The notes beneath the pieces were generated by a model, which saw only the letters and a list, made by a program, of their open reading frames with translations, was not told the DNA's origin and searched no databases. Made by a program: the position numbers and the translations under genes. From Aquimonas sp002352135 (lineage in GTDB: Bacteria; Pseudomonadota; Gammaproteobacteria; Xanthomonadales; Xanthomonadaceae), in assembly GCA_035440755.1 (NCBI GenBank), contig DAORND010000005.1:1-64000 (forward strand): a DNA stretch of 64,000 nt. Reading direction: 5' to 3'. Of the stretch, positions 52,039 through 60,302 are shown piece by piece. How positions within the stretch are numbered: position 1 is the first letter of the stretch; every line of letters begins with the position of its first letter.

Positions 52039-53277
52039 TCAGAAAACGAGGATGGCGAGTGCCGAGGCCAGCAAGGCAGCGGTAAGGCCGATGCAGACGC
52101 GTATGCCGTAGGACTGCCCACCCGCCACAATGGCCACGATTGACCGCGACACGACGCTGGCTGCGAAGACACCCAGCAACGCCCATTGCGCGACCGCAGT
52201 GCTGAAGGTGCCGCTGGCACCCATTTGAGCCACCGATGCCCCTGCCGCATGCAGTTCGATCAGGGCCGCAATGGCCGCCGTAATCAAAGCGCCGCCATCG
52301 CCCAATACATCCTGCAGCCACGCTGACAGCAACAACACACCTGCGATCAGCGCCGCGAAGATCAAGGCATGGCTCATACGGAACATGCGTGACTCGGCGG
52401 TCGGCATGGCACTGTGACCATTGCCCTCGGCGAACTTCAGCCCCAACAGTCCTCCAACTGCGAGCACCGCACCGAAGGCCAACAACTGCGGCAACACGAT
52501 CTTCAGGAAAAGCGGTGACACGGTGGCAATCACCGGCAACATCAGCAGCAAGGAAGCCAGTGCGGCGAACATCGCTGCCGCCACACTTGGCGTGCGCAGT
52601 TCCGGCGTTTCGCGCACACGCTGACCAAAGCCGGCAATCGCCGCGGTGGAGGACACGAATCCGGCGAAGAACCCCGCCAGTGGCAGGCCCCAGCGACCAC
52701 CAACCACCCTTAGCGCGACATGGCCGACGGCACTGATCGCCATCACCAGCACCACCAGTTGCCAAAGCTTGGCGAGCTTGAGTACGCCGTAAGGGTCAAT
52801 CGGCTCGCTGGGCAGCAAGGGCAGCACCAGCAACGCAGCACCCAACAGCAGTAATCCATCCTGCACTTCGTGCTCGCTGATCAGTTCACGACCCAGACGA
52901 TGCAGGCGATCCTTACCCTGCAGCAGGATGGCGATCAGCACTGCCAATGCCGTCGCCAAGCCCGGCGAATGATGCGCAAGTCCACCCAGCAAGGTGGTTA
53001 GCAGCAGGGCGATCTCGCCGGTCAGGCCGGGTGAGTTGGGTTCACCCTTTTGATAGCCCGCATAGGCCAGCGCGGTGATCGCAGCCAAGGTGACGAGAAA
53101 CACCGGGAGGCCGAGTTGCCAGCCGATCACCCCGCCCAGAGCGGCCAGGGTATGCGTGCGCATGCCGGCCGACAGCTTGCCGGGACCGCGCTGACGCTCG
53201 CGGACCACGCCGATCAGCAGGCCGATGCCCAGCGCGCTCAGATAGGCCGAATAGGTCGGGTGAATGTTCAGATCCAT
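52039..53277 (-). CDS. MgtC/SapB-DUF4010 membrane protein
   Basis: A 412-residue inner-membrane protein of about 12 segments. The N-terminal third is MgtC-like (LSALGIGLLIGVVRERQRGPG, then AGMRTHTLAALGGVIG), and the rest is DUF4010 (GLPLAGFFAGFVSSTAAIAGFGQRVRETPEL). MgtC proteins help survival at low magnesium; the DUF4010 fusion form has no fixed role. It overlaps no neighbour; a hairpin separates it from the POT gene. Confidence 0.9.
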   Translation of the reverse strand: MDLNIHPTYSAYLSALGIGLLIGVVRERQRGPGKLSAGMRTHTLAALGGVIGWQLGLPVFLVTLAAITALAYAGYQKGEPNSPGLTGEIALLLTTLLGGLAHHSPGLATALAVLIAILLQGKDRLHRLGRELISEHEVQDGLLLLGAALLVLPLLPSEPIDPYGVLKLAKLWQLVVLVMAISAVGHVALRVVGGRWGLPLAGFFAGFVSSTAAIAGFGQRVRETPELRTPSVAAAMFAALASLLLMLPVIATVSPLFLKIVLPQLLAFGAVLAVGGLLGLKFAEGNGHSAMPTAESRMFRMSHALIFAALIAGVLLLSAWLQDVLGDGGALITAAIAALIELHAAGASVAQMGASGTFSTAVAQWALLGVFAASVVSRSIVAIVAGGQSYGIRVCIGLTAALLASALAILVF

Positions 53278-53343
53278 GCGTTACCTGCCGCCTTTGGCGA
53301 TATGCCAGCATAACGCTGCAATCCGCTTGCCATGAGGCTTCCC

Positions 53344-53790
53344 ATGACGCGCCGCCAAATCTCTTCCGGTTCCCGATTCGAGGCCGACATCGCCTATTCG
53401 CGCGCCATCGTTGATGGTGACTGGGTGTTCGTGTCTGGCACGACGGGATTCGACTACACGACGATGCAGTTGGCGGATGGCGTCGAAGCGCAGACCGAGC
53501 AATGTCTGCGCAATATCGAGGCGGCATTGCGCGAGGCGGATGCGCGCATCGCGGACATTGTGCGGGTGCGTTACATCCTGCCCGATGCCAGCGAGTTTCC
53601 CTTGTGCTGGCCGGTGCTGCGGCGCTGGTTGGGCGATGTCCGTCCGGCCGCAACGATGTGGAGCGCAGGCTTGATCGACCCAGCGATTCGCATCGAAATT
53701 GAAGTCACTGCACGGCGGCAATCTGCTCAGCGCGCGGAAGCTCAGTCTTCAAATCCGTCGCCAAACGGCAACGAGGGCATCGCTTCGTAG
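53344..53790 (+). CDS. RidA/YjgF-family protein lacking the imine-deaminase arginine
   Basis: A 148-residue protein of the Rid family, small trimeric proteins of which RidA hydrolyses reactive enamines/imines. Visible are YSRAIVDGDWVFVSGTTGFDY, QTEQCLRNIEAALREADARIADIVRVRYIL and IRIEIEVTA. At the position of the catalytic Arg (P-A-R-S in RidA) the sequence is PAATM, so classical deaminase activity is unlikely and a Rid4-7-type role is more plausible. The C-terminal 16 codons overlap, tail to tail, the beta-helix gene on the other strand. ATG at 53344 chosen over 53332. Confidence 0.88.
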   Translation: MTRRQISSGSRFEADIAYSRAIVDGDWVFVSGTTGFDYTTMQLADGVEAQTEQCLRNIEAALREADARIADIVRVRYILPDASEFPLCWPVLRRWLGDVRPAATMWSAGLIDPAIRIEIEVTARRQSAQRAEAQSSNPSPNGNEGIAS

Positions 53791-55418
53791 GCGCCGACAT
53801 CGTGCAAGGTGCCGCTGCTGGCGCCAACGTTGGGTAGGTTCTGCCCGCGCGACATCAACAGAGGATCGCTGTTCCAGGTGTCTGGTTCACCCAGGAAGCT
53901 GGTATCGCAGGTATCAATCCCGGCGCTGACTGTGCCCGATGTGCTGAGACGGTAGTCGTTTGTGGCGGTGTCGATGAACGTTGCCGTGCCGCTGAGGGGG
54001 CGACTACCGAGTGTGCCGCGCGAGTACAGGTTGCAATCCAGGGTGCCCGCCACATAACTGCCAAAGATGAGATTGCTGGACAAGACATCCGGAATCAGGA
54101 TGCTGTTGACGATGCGGAGCTGTTCATTGCCGTTGAAACGGAAGTCCGCCGTCGGCGGATTGGCGAGCCGGTTGTTCACTTGCGTCACATGGCGCAAATC
54201 GATCACATCGCCGCTGACGGTGGAATAGACCGCACACGGTCTCCAAGCATTGGTGCCGACGTTGCAATTGTTCTTCGCTACCACCACGCCGTCGATATCC
54301 AGATGGTTGGTGCGCGTGGCATTGGCGATACTGCCGAACTGGAAGGCTGATCCGCCGTGGTTGCTGCTGTTGCCGATCACCTGCCCTTGCCTGACGCTGG
54401 TGGCACCGACCATGGTCATAACGGCGCCGCCGCCCTCCTGGGCAAAGTTGTCGTTGATGCGCGCGCAGGTCGAGGTGCAGTTCTTCACGAAAATGTTGGC
54501 AGAGCTCTCCCGCCTTGCCAGCGAGAAACTGCCGTCGGCATAGACCATGACGCCGCCACCGAAGCCGTCCGTGCCATTGCGCTCGATGGCCGTTTCGTAG
54601 GCGCTTACTCTCGCGTTGTTGGTGAGATAAATCCCACCGCCGCCACTGCGTGCGTAGTTGTCGCTGATGCGCGCGCCCAGAATCGGCTCAAGCGCCTCGT
54701 AGCTGGCGATCACAACGTCGGCCGCCCACCCGCTCGCTCCGGTGACGTAGATGCCACCGCCGTGTCCACCTTCCAAGGTCTGCGAATCCCGCTCGGCGCT
54801 GTTGTGATGGATATACAGGTTCTTGTACGAGGCCCGCATCAGTGCCTCGCCCACATAGATGCCACCGCCCTCGTAGGCGTAGTTGTGGTGGATCTCGACA
54901 TCGTCATAGAGGATCAGTACCGAGTTGTGCCCAACGACGGCGATTCCACCACCCAGTTTCGCGACAGCGTTGGAGATCTCGCTATCCGAAAGGTAAGTGA
55001 CGGCATTCGTGATGGCGATGCCGCCGCCATACAGCACGCGCGGCGGCAGACTGTTTGCGCCGCGCACATGCAGTCCACTCAAGGTGACTTCGGCGCTGAC
55101 GATGTCCAGGACCGGGCTGAGTCCGTCCGTGCCGGTCAGTTGACTCCGACCAGAGGGATTGGGCGCGCTGCAGGAGGCGTAGCCGCCACGCAGTTCGACG
55201 GGTGTATCGATGGTCAGGGCGACACCGCTGTAATCGCCACTCAATAAAATCTGGTCCGACCCGCTGCCATTGGCCCGCGCCGCCGCGACCGCCGCGGCGG
55301 GCGAAGCGTATTGGCAGGCGGCATCCGCGCCAACGCGGAACAGGACGGCATGGCAGACACTGCTCAGCGACAGGCTGAGCACCGCGATCAATCCATGGAG
55401 GCAGGAACGGGACGGCAT
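53742..55418 (-). CDS. Secreted right-handed parallel beta-helix protein with C-terminal GFE tail
   Basis: A 558-residue exported protein. Signal peptide (LHGLIAVLSLSLSSVCHA), then repeated beta-helix rungs through about 120-400, rich in GGGI, GGGV and N/D ladders (LYGGGIAI, KLGGGIAVVG, GGGIYVG, GGGIYVTG, GGGIYLTNNARV, EGGGAVMT). Several Cys suggest disulphides. The last residues, SLPFGDGFED, match the C-terminal tail of the M14 peptidase. No catalytic residues of a polysaccharide lyase are evident. It stands alone; its end overlaps the RidA-family gene by 49 bases. Confidence 0.87.
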   Translation of the reverse strand: MPSRSCLHGLIAVLSLSLSSVCHAVLFRVGADAACQYASPAAAVAAARANGSGSDQILLSGDYSGVALTIDTPVELRGGYASCSAPNPSGRSQLTGTDGLSPVLDIVSAEVTLSGLHVRGANSLPPRVLYGGGIAITNAVTYLSDSEISNAVAKLGGGIAVVGHNSVLILYDDVEIHHNYAYEGGGIYVGEALMRASYKNLYIHHNSAERDSQTLEGGHGGGIYVTGASGWAADVVIASYEALEPILGARISDNYARSGGGGIYLTNNARVSAYETAIERNGTDGFGGGVMVYADGSFSLARRESSANIFVKNCTSTCARINDNFAQEGGGAVMTMVGATSVRQGQVIGNSSNHGGSAFQFGSIANATRTNHLDIDGVVVAKNNCNVGTNAWRPCAVYSTVSGDVIDLRHVTQVNNRLANPPTADFRFNGNEQLRIVNSILIPDVLSSNLIFGSYVAGTLDCNLYSRGTLGSRPLSGTATFIDTATNDYRLSTSGTVSAGIDTCDTSFLGEPDTWNSDPLLMSRGQNLPNVGASSGTLHDVGAYEAMPSLPFGDGFED

Positions 55419-55506
55419 GGTCTGGCACCGAGACAGAGAATTGTTGCCGTTAACGCAATCACGGTGGGAAACATGTCATGGGGCGCGTTCTTGGTTCCCG
55501 ACCGTA

Positions 55507-56559
55507 TCAGGCACCGCCGCGTCGCCGATAGTGCTCGCGATGCGCGTTGATCAGGCGTACCAGTACCAGCATCACTGGAACTTCGATCAATACGCCGACG
55601 ACGGTGGCAAGGGCCGCGCCGGAATCCAGCCCGTACAGGACGATGGCGACGGCAACGGCCAGTTCGAAGAAGTTGGAGGTGCCAATCAGCGTGGAGGGTG
55701 CGGCGACATCCTGCCGCACGCGGCATTGCCAGTTCAGCCAGTAGCTCAGCACGGCGATAAAGGCGGTCTGCACGAGGATCGGCACGGCGAGCAGGGCGAT
55801 GATCATTGGCTGGGCAAGAATCTGGCCGCCCTGGAATGCAAACAGCAGGACCAGCGTCGCCAGCAACGCAAACATCGAATAGGGCGCGGATTTTTCCAGC
55901 GCGGCCTGCAGCGCATCGCCGCTGCGAGATTTCAACCAGGCGCGCAAAGTTTGCGCAATGGCCAGCGGGATCAGGATGTAGATCAGCACGGATAGCAGCA
56001 GGGTGTCCCACGGCACCGGGATCGACGACACGCCGAGCAACAGGCCCACGATGGGCGCGAAGGCGAAGACCATCACCAGATCGTTCAGGGCGACCTGCGA
56101 CAGGGTGAAAGCGGCATGGCCGCGACACAGATGACTCCACACAAAGACCATGGCGGTGCACGGTGCTGCGCCCAGCAGAATAAGACCGGCCATGTAGCTG
56201 TCGAGCTGATTGGCGGGGAGCCAGTCGGCAAACAGGATCTTGATGAATAGCCATCCGAACAAGGCCATCGAGAACGGTTTGACGATCCAGTTCACCGCAA
56301 GCGTGATGGCGATGCTGGTTTTCTGACTACGCACTTCATGCAGCGAGGCGAAGTCGATTTTCATCAGCATCGGCACGATCATCGCCCAGATCAGCACGCC
56401 GACCGGCAGATTGACCTTGGCGATTTCCAGAGCGGCGATTGACTGAATTGAGCCAGGGAACAGTTGCCCCAAGGCCGTGCCCGCGACGATGCACAGCGCC
56501 ACCCAGGCGGTGAGCCAGCGCTCGAAAAAACCGATGCCACTGTCCTTGGACGAACTCAT
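55507..56559 (-). CDS. Arsenite efflux transporter ACR3
   Basis: Proton-antiporter that expels arsenite. The 350-residue protein has ten hydrophobic helices, MKIDFASLHEVRSQ in the first loop region, and the essential Cys134 in GAAPCTAMVFVWSHL in helix 4, plus ALNDLVMVFAFAPIVG. This is the ACR3 family and not ArsB. The start overlaps the arsC stop by four bases (ATGA), so it is the last gene of arsR-arsC-acr3. Confidence 0.96.
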   Translation of the reverse strand: MSSSKDSGIGFFERWLTAWVALCIVAGTALGQLFPGSIQSIAALEIAKVNLPVGVLIWAMIVPMLMKIDFASLHEVRSQKTSIAITLAVNWIVKPFSMALFGWLFIKILFADWLPANQLDSYMAGLILLGAAPCTAMVFVWSHLCRGHAAFTLSQVALNDLVMVFAFAPIVGLLLGVSSIPVPWDTLLLSVLIYILIPLAIAQTLRAWLKSRSGDALQAALEKSAPYSMFALLATLVLLFAFQGGQILAQPMIIALLAVPILVQTAFIAVLSYWLNWQCRVRQDVAAPSTLIGTSNFFELAVAVAIVLYGLDSGAALATVVGVLIEVPVMLVLVRLINAHREHYRRRGGA

Positions 56560-57038
56560 GCGGGCAGGCTCCCGGCAATGCGGTCCAGTTCGGCCTTGAG
56601 CGCGGCGGGCTGTTGCGCCAGCGCGTCGAGGTCTAGCGCGAGGAACTGTTCGATGCAGCCGCGCAGCAAGCGATAGGCGCGCACGAAGGCGGCATCGATT
56701 TCGGCGTCGCTGCCCGTGGCATGCGCCGGATCATCCACGCCCCAATGCGCACGAATCGCGGGTGCCAGAAAGACCGGGCAGGCTTCACCCGCAGCGCTGG
56801 CACACACGCTGATGACAATATCGGGCGCAAGCGGCAGATCGTCCCAGGACTTGCTGTGCGCACCGGTGGTGTCGATGCCTTCTCGCGCAAGCAAGGCCAG
56901 GGAGCGCGGATGCACATAACCGGTCGGGCGACTTCCGGCCGACACCGCGCGCCAGCCCGTCGGTGCCAGATGGTTGAAGGTGGCTTCGGCCAGAATCGAC
57001 CGACACGAATTGCCGGTACACAGAAACAGGATGTTCAT
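56556..57038 (-). CDS. arsC: Thioredoxin-linked arsenate reductase (LMW phosphatase type)
   Basis: Reduces arsenate to arsenite for export. The 160-residue protein has the phosphatase-like P-loop with C7-x5-R13 (FLCTGNSCRS), AGSRPTGYVHP, and a Cys pair in ISVCASAAGEACPVFL that would form the redox relay read by thioredoxin. The C-terminus carries extra helical sequence of the Proteobacterial type. It begins 17 bases after the arsR stop. Confidence 0.94.
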   Translation of the reverse strand: MNILFLCTGNSCRSILAEATFNHLAPTGWRAVSAGSRPTGYVHPRSLALLAREGIDTTGAHSKSWDDLPLAPDIVISVCASAAGEACPVFLAPAIRAHWGVDDPAHATGSDAEIDAAFVRAYRLLRGCIEQFLALDLDALAQQPAALKAELDRIAGSLPA

Positions 57039-57054
57039 CGATGGCGTCACTCGA

Positions 57055-57405
57055 TCAGGGTTGGATGGATGGCTCGGAGGTGTCGCAAGATGGCTCTGCC
57101 GCAAGGCCGCATTGCTCGGGCTGACCCGCACAGCACTCGGCGGTCAGGAAGTCACTCAGTGCCCGCAAGCGAACCAGGTCGGCGCGATAGCGCAGAAAGC
57201 GCCCCTCCGTTTGCACCGTCAGGAGACCTGCTTGCATCAACGCCTTCAGATGGAACGAAAGTTGGCTGGGCGACAGTGCGATGTGGGCAAGGATCTCGGA
57301 CACCACCAATCCGTCCGGCGCATGGCGCACCAGCAGGCGCAGCACATCGAGGCGAGCGCGGGAGGACAGCGCCATGAAGGCACGTAGAGCGTGTTCGGTT
57401 TCCAT
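57055..57405 (-). CDS. arsR: ArsR-family arsenic-responsive repressor
   Basis: A 116-residue winged-helix metal-responsive repressor. DNA-binding region LSPSQLSFHLKALMQAGLLTVQTEGRF (about 45-71). The usual ELCVCDL site of type I ArsR in helix 3 is absent; in its place is a C-terminal cluster AECCAGQPEQCGLAAEPSC, as in ArsR proteins with a C-terminal arsenite site. First gene of the arsR-arsC-acr3 operon, with an operator-like inverted repeat just before the start. Confidence 0.93.
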   Translation of the reverse strand: METEHALRAFMALSSRARLDVLRLLVRHAPDGLVVSEILAHIALSPSQLSFHLKALMQAGLLTVQTEGRFLRYRADLVRLRALSDFLTAECCAGQPEQCGLAAEPSCDTSEPSIQP

Positions 57406-57407
57406 GG

Positions 57408-57431
57408 TTCAACCATACATGAAATGTTGAA
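57408..57431 (-). promoter_or_regulatory. Operator of the ars operon
   Basis: TTCAAC (57408-57413) and GTTGAA (57426-57431) are perfect 6-bp inverted repeats separated by 12 bases, with extra symmetric pairs at the centre (CATG at 57418-57421). It ends three bases before the arsR ATG. Spacing and symmetry fit an ArsR dimer site and self-repression. The long A+T-rich patch here also suits a promoter. Confidence 0.6.
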
Positions 57432-57820
57432 TTGTTTGATGACAGTTCGAGATGGGACCTGCGCCAGGACGGGGCTGTCATTCCGGACTTGATCCGGAAT
57501 CCAGCATTGGAGAAGCCGTGACGCAGACGGATCGTCGCGGCTTGAAGCAGCGCCATGGTGAAGCGCTGGATACCGCGTTCGTGGGTATGACGGTAGAACG
57601 GGTGAGGTTGGGGTTTGCCCGTCACTCCCGCGCAGGCGGGAGTTCATGGCATGGTCGACTCGCGGGCCGGTTCTGGGTGCGTGCGTTAGCAGACATGACG
57701 CGCCAGCGGCAACCCTTGGTTGCAAGAACGGGTATCCGTCTTCACGCCATCCGCAGCAATGCGCCCAGCGCCGCCGCGTACAATTGCCGCCTTCGCATTC
57801 GTGCTCTTGGCGGCCGCCGC
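57432..57820. repeat. Repeat-bearing spacer with two unlike palindromic elements
   Basis: No gene is supported in these 389 bases; the frame through it reads repeat-type residues such as CHSGLDPESS. It holds ATTCCGGA-CTTGA-TCCGGAAT (57480-57500), an 8-bp palindrome of the kind found dispersed in many proteobacterial genomes, and ACTCCCGC-GCAG-GCGGGAGT (57624-57643), a second REP-like palindrome. Their flanks (CCAGC, CATGG) also fit the usual dispersed types. The promoter for the permeases must be in this region, too. Confidence 0.65.
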
Positions 57821-59031
57821 ATGAAGTATCTGGGATTGATATGGGCAGGCTTGTTCCGCAAGAAGTTGCGGACCACCTTGACCCTGCTGTCGTTGATCGC
57901 GGCCTTCACCCTGCTGGGGCTGTTGCAGGCGGTCAATTCGCTGTTCTCCGGTGCCGCCGATTTCCTCGGCGTCAACCGCCTGATCACACAGGCCAGCACC
58001 AGCTTCACCCAGCCGCTGCCGATGCGCTTGCTGCCGCAGATCGAGGCGGTGCCGGGCGTGGATTCGGTCAATCACTCGCAGTTTTTCGGCGGGCAGTATC
58101 AGGAAGGGCGCAATTTCTTTCCGCAGTTCGTGGTGAACCCGCAGCGCCTGCGTCGCGCCTATCCCGAATGGGTGATGGAGGACGACCAATGGCGCGCCTT
58201 CATCTCGACCCAGGACGGTGCGATCGCAGGCAAGAACATCGCCGAGCGCAATGGCTGGAAGATCGGCGACATCATTCCGCTCAACAGTTTCATCTGGACG
58301 CGCACGGATGGCTCGCGCCTGTGGGAGTGGCGTCTGGTCGGCATCTTCGATGGGCGCGACCAGGAATGGTCGGAGCGCGCCAACTTGATGTATCTGAACT
58401 TTGGGCAGTTCGACGAAGGCCGAGTCGCTGCCGCGCGCGGGTTGGCGGGCGTGTTTGTGGTGCGCGTGAAGGATCCTCAGCAGTCCGAGCAGATCGCGGC
58501 GACCATCGATGCCAAGTTCGAGAACTCGTCGGACGAAACCAAGACGCAGAGCGAGCAGGAATTCCAGTTGGGATTCGTGCGCCAGTTGGGCGACATCGGC
58601 CTGATCGTCAACTTGATCACGGGTGCGGTGTTTTTCTCGATCCTGTTCCTGACTGGCGTATCGATGTCGCAGGCTGTGCGTGAGCGCATCCCCGAACTGG
58701 CGGTGCTCAAGTGCCTGGGTTTCACCGATCACAAGGTGATGTGGCTGGTCCTCGCCGAGTCGTTTGCCTTGTGCGGTTTGGGCGCCTTGCTTGGCATGTT
58801 GTTCGCCAGCGTGGTCGCGGGTGCGCTGCCGCCGGACTTCCCATTGCGGACCGACGGTTTCGTCTGGGCGGTGGCGGGTGTCAGTGTGTTGGTGCTCACC
58901 TTGGCGGTGGGCTTGCCGCCTGCGCTCACCGCGCGTCGATTGAAGATTGTCGATGCGCTCGCTGGGCGCGGGGCCGAGTCGGCGTTTGAGCGGGGTTTGC
59001 GCGCGGTCATGGACCTCGTGTTCCGTCGCCG
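57821..59031 (+). CDS. FtsX/MacB-type ABC transporter permease, C-terminus at gap
   Basis: First of two permeases, at least 403 residues. It begins MKYLGLIWAGLFRKKLRTTL with helix 1 (LLSLIAAFTLLGLLQAV), has a periplasmic MacB-like core domain (about 45-260), and three C-terminal helices (INLITGAVFFSILFLTG region near 270, ESFALCGLGALLGMLFASVV near 313, AVAGVSVLVLTLAVGLPPAL near 350). The LTARRLKIVDALAGR end is the normal C-terminus of an FtsX permease, so only a short tail or none is lost in the gap. Substrate unknown. Confidence 0.87.
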
Positions 59032-59131
59032 NNNNNNNNNNNNNNNNNNNNNNNNNNNNNNNNNNNNNNNNNNNNNNNNNNNNNNNNNNNNNNNNNNNNN
59101 NNNNNNNNNNNNNNNNNNNNNNNNNNNNNNN
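59032..59131. other. Assembly gap of 100 N
   Basis: A run of exactly 100 undetermined bases, the size often used by assemblers for a gap of unknown length. The flanks read in the same frame across it, which has a one-in-three chance and does not show that the two permeases are one gene. Confidence 0.98.
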
Positions 59132-59869
59132 GGCGTGCTGGAGTTGATCGTGGGCAAGGGCGCGGTGGAGCAGTTTGCCGGGCTCGACATCGGTAACACG
59201 CTGCGCTTTCGCGGCGCGAGCTGGACCATCGTGGGGCACTTCGAGAGTGGGGGCGCCTATGACTCCGAACTCTGGAGCGATCGCGAAACCGTGCAGGGTG
59301 CCTTTGGCCGCGCCGGGGTGTCGTCCGTACTGGCGCAATTGCGCTCGTTGGACAGCTTCGAGGCGATGAAGACGCGCCTGACCACCGATCCGCAATTGGA
59401 CGTGGACGTGCGTCGGCAGCGCGATTTCTTCAGTGGGCAGAGTGGCAACCTCACCACGATCATCGGATCGCTGGCCGGAATCGTCGCGACGATCATGGCG
59501 TTTGGTGCGACGTTCGGTGCGCTCAACACGATGTACTCGGCGGTATCCGCCCGCACGCAGGAAATCGGCACCTTGCGCGCGCTGGGCTTTGGCGCCTTGC
59601 CGGTCATCGCCTCGGTGATGGCGGAGGCGCTGTTGCTATCGCTCGCCGGTGGTCTGTTGGGCGCGGCGATTGCCTATCTGCTGTTCAATGGCTACGCGGT
59701 GTCCACGTTGGGCGGCAGCTTCACCCAGATCGCCTTCCAGTTTGCCGTCACGCCAGGTCTGGTTGCACTGGGTGTCGGTCTGGCGCTGGCAATCGGGTTT
59801 ATTGGTGGACTTGCGCCCGCCATTCGTGCGGCGCGATTGCCGGTGACAGCGGCTTTGCGGGGAGGTTGA
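59132..59869 (+). CDS. FtsX/MacB-type ABC transporter permease, N-terminus in gap
   Basis: Second permease, 245 residues visible. It opens in the periplasmic core domain (VLELIVGKGAVEQFAGLDIGNTLRF), then three C-terminal helices (TTIIGSLAGIVATIMAFGATFGAL, ALLLSLAGGLLGAAIAYLLF and LVALGVGLALAIGFIGGLAP), ending RAARLPVTAALRGG. About 150-160 residues typical of the N-terminus are missing, so the true gap is probably over 450 bases. The cognate ATPase and membrane-fusion genes were not found in the window. Confidence 0.85.
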   Translation, partial: GVLELIVGKGAVEQFAGLDIGNTLRFRGASWTIVGHFESGGAYDSELWSDRETVQGAFGRAGVSSVLAQLRSLDSFEAMKTRLTTDPQLDVDVRRQRDFFSGQSGNLTTIIGSLAGIVATIMAFGATFGALNTMYSAVSARTQEIGTLRALGFGALPVIASVMAEALLLSLAGGLLGAAIAYLLFNGYAVSTLGGSFTQIAFQFAVTPGLVALGVGLALAIGFIGGLAPAIRAARLPVTAALRGG

Positions 59870-60302
59870 GGTTGGTCGGATGTGGAATGGCGTTGCGCAA
59901 GGACTCGCCGATCTGGATCGTGCTTGGAGGGCAAAGCTCAACCGCGTTCGTGCTGTCCTTCGGCCAGCCCGAGTCACCTTTCTTTGCGTCGCCAAAGAAA
60001 GGTAACCCAAAGAAAGGCGACCCCGGCAAACCGTCCGCCTTTGGCCGATGCGCGCGCAGGCTCGGGTGTTTTCGACGGCACATCTGTGTGCCGACGAAAA
60101 CATCGCCCGCCTCCCTGCGGGCGACCCCATGGGCTGATCCAAGCCTGTGCGCCGGTTGTGCAGGGGGCTCGAAGGGCAACAGCACGCGATTATTGGATCA
60201 TCGCGACCCATCCTTGCCCGCCGAGAAAATGCATTTGGCGGGGCGACTGATCGCTTGCTTGGTCGGGTTGGTGAAGGATATGGCGCATTCGGAGCTGTCT
60301 TT
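59870..60302. repeat. Repeat-rich spacer before rarD
   Basis: These 433 bases have no supported gene. They contain ACCTTTCTTTG (59976-59986) paired with CAAAGAAAGGT (59993-60003), an 11-bp stem with a six-base loop, and CCAAAGAAAGG twice (59992-60002 and 60007-60017), 15 bases apart. This resembles a dispersed repeat of Xanthomonadales and Burkholderiales chromosomes (TTTCTTTGC...CCAAAGAAAGTAACCAAAG type). The rarD promoter and a GGAG ribosome-binding site are at its end. Confidence 0.6.

Noticed and set aside
57686..59395. 569-codon open frame antisense to the permeases
   Set aside because: Runs through the N gap and is a shadow of the sense permease frames.
57452..59869. One continuous 805-codon permease frame
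   Set aside because: Its first 123 codons are repeat-derived noise, and the middle crosses 100 N, so it is not evidence of a single gene.
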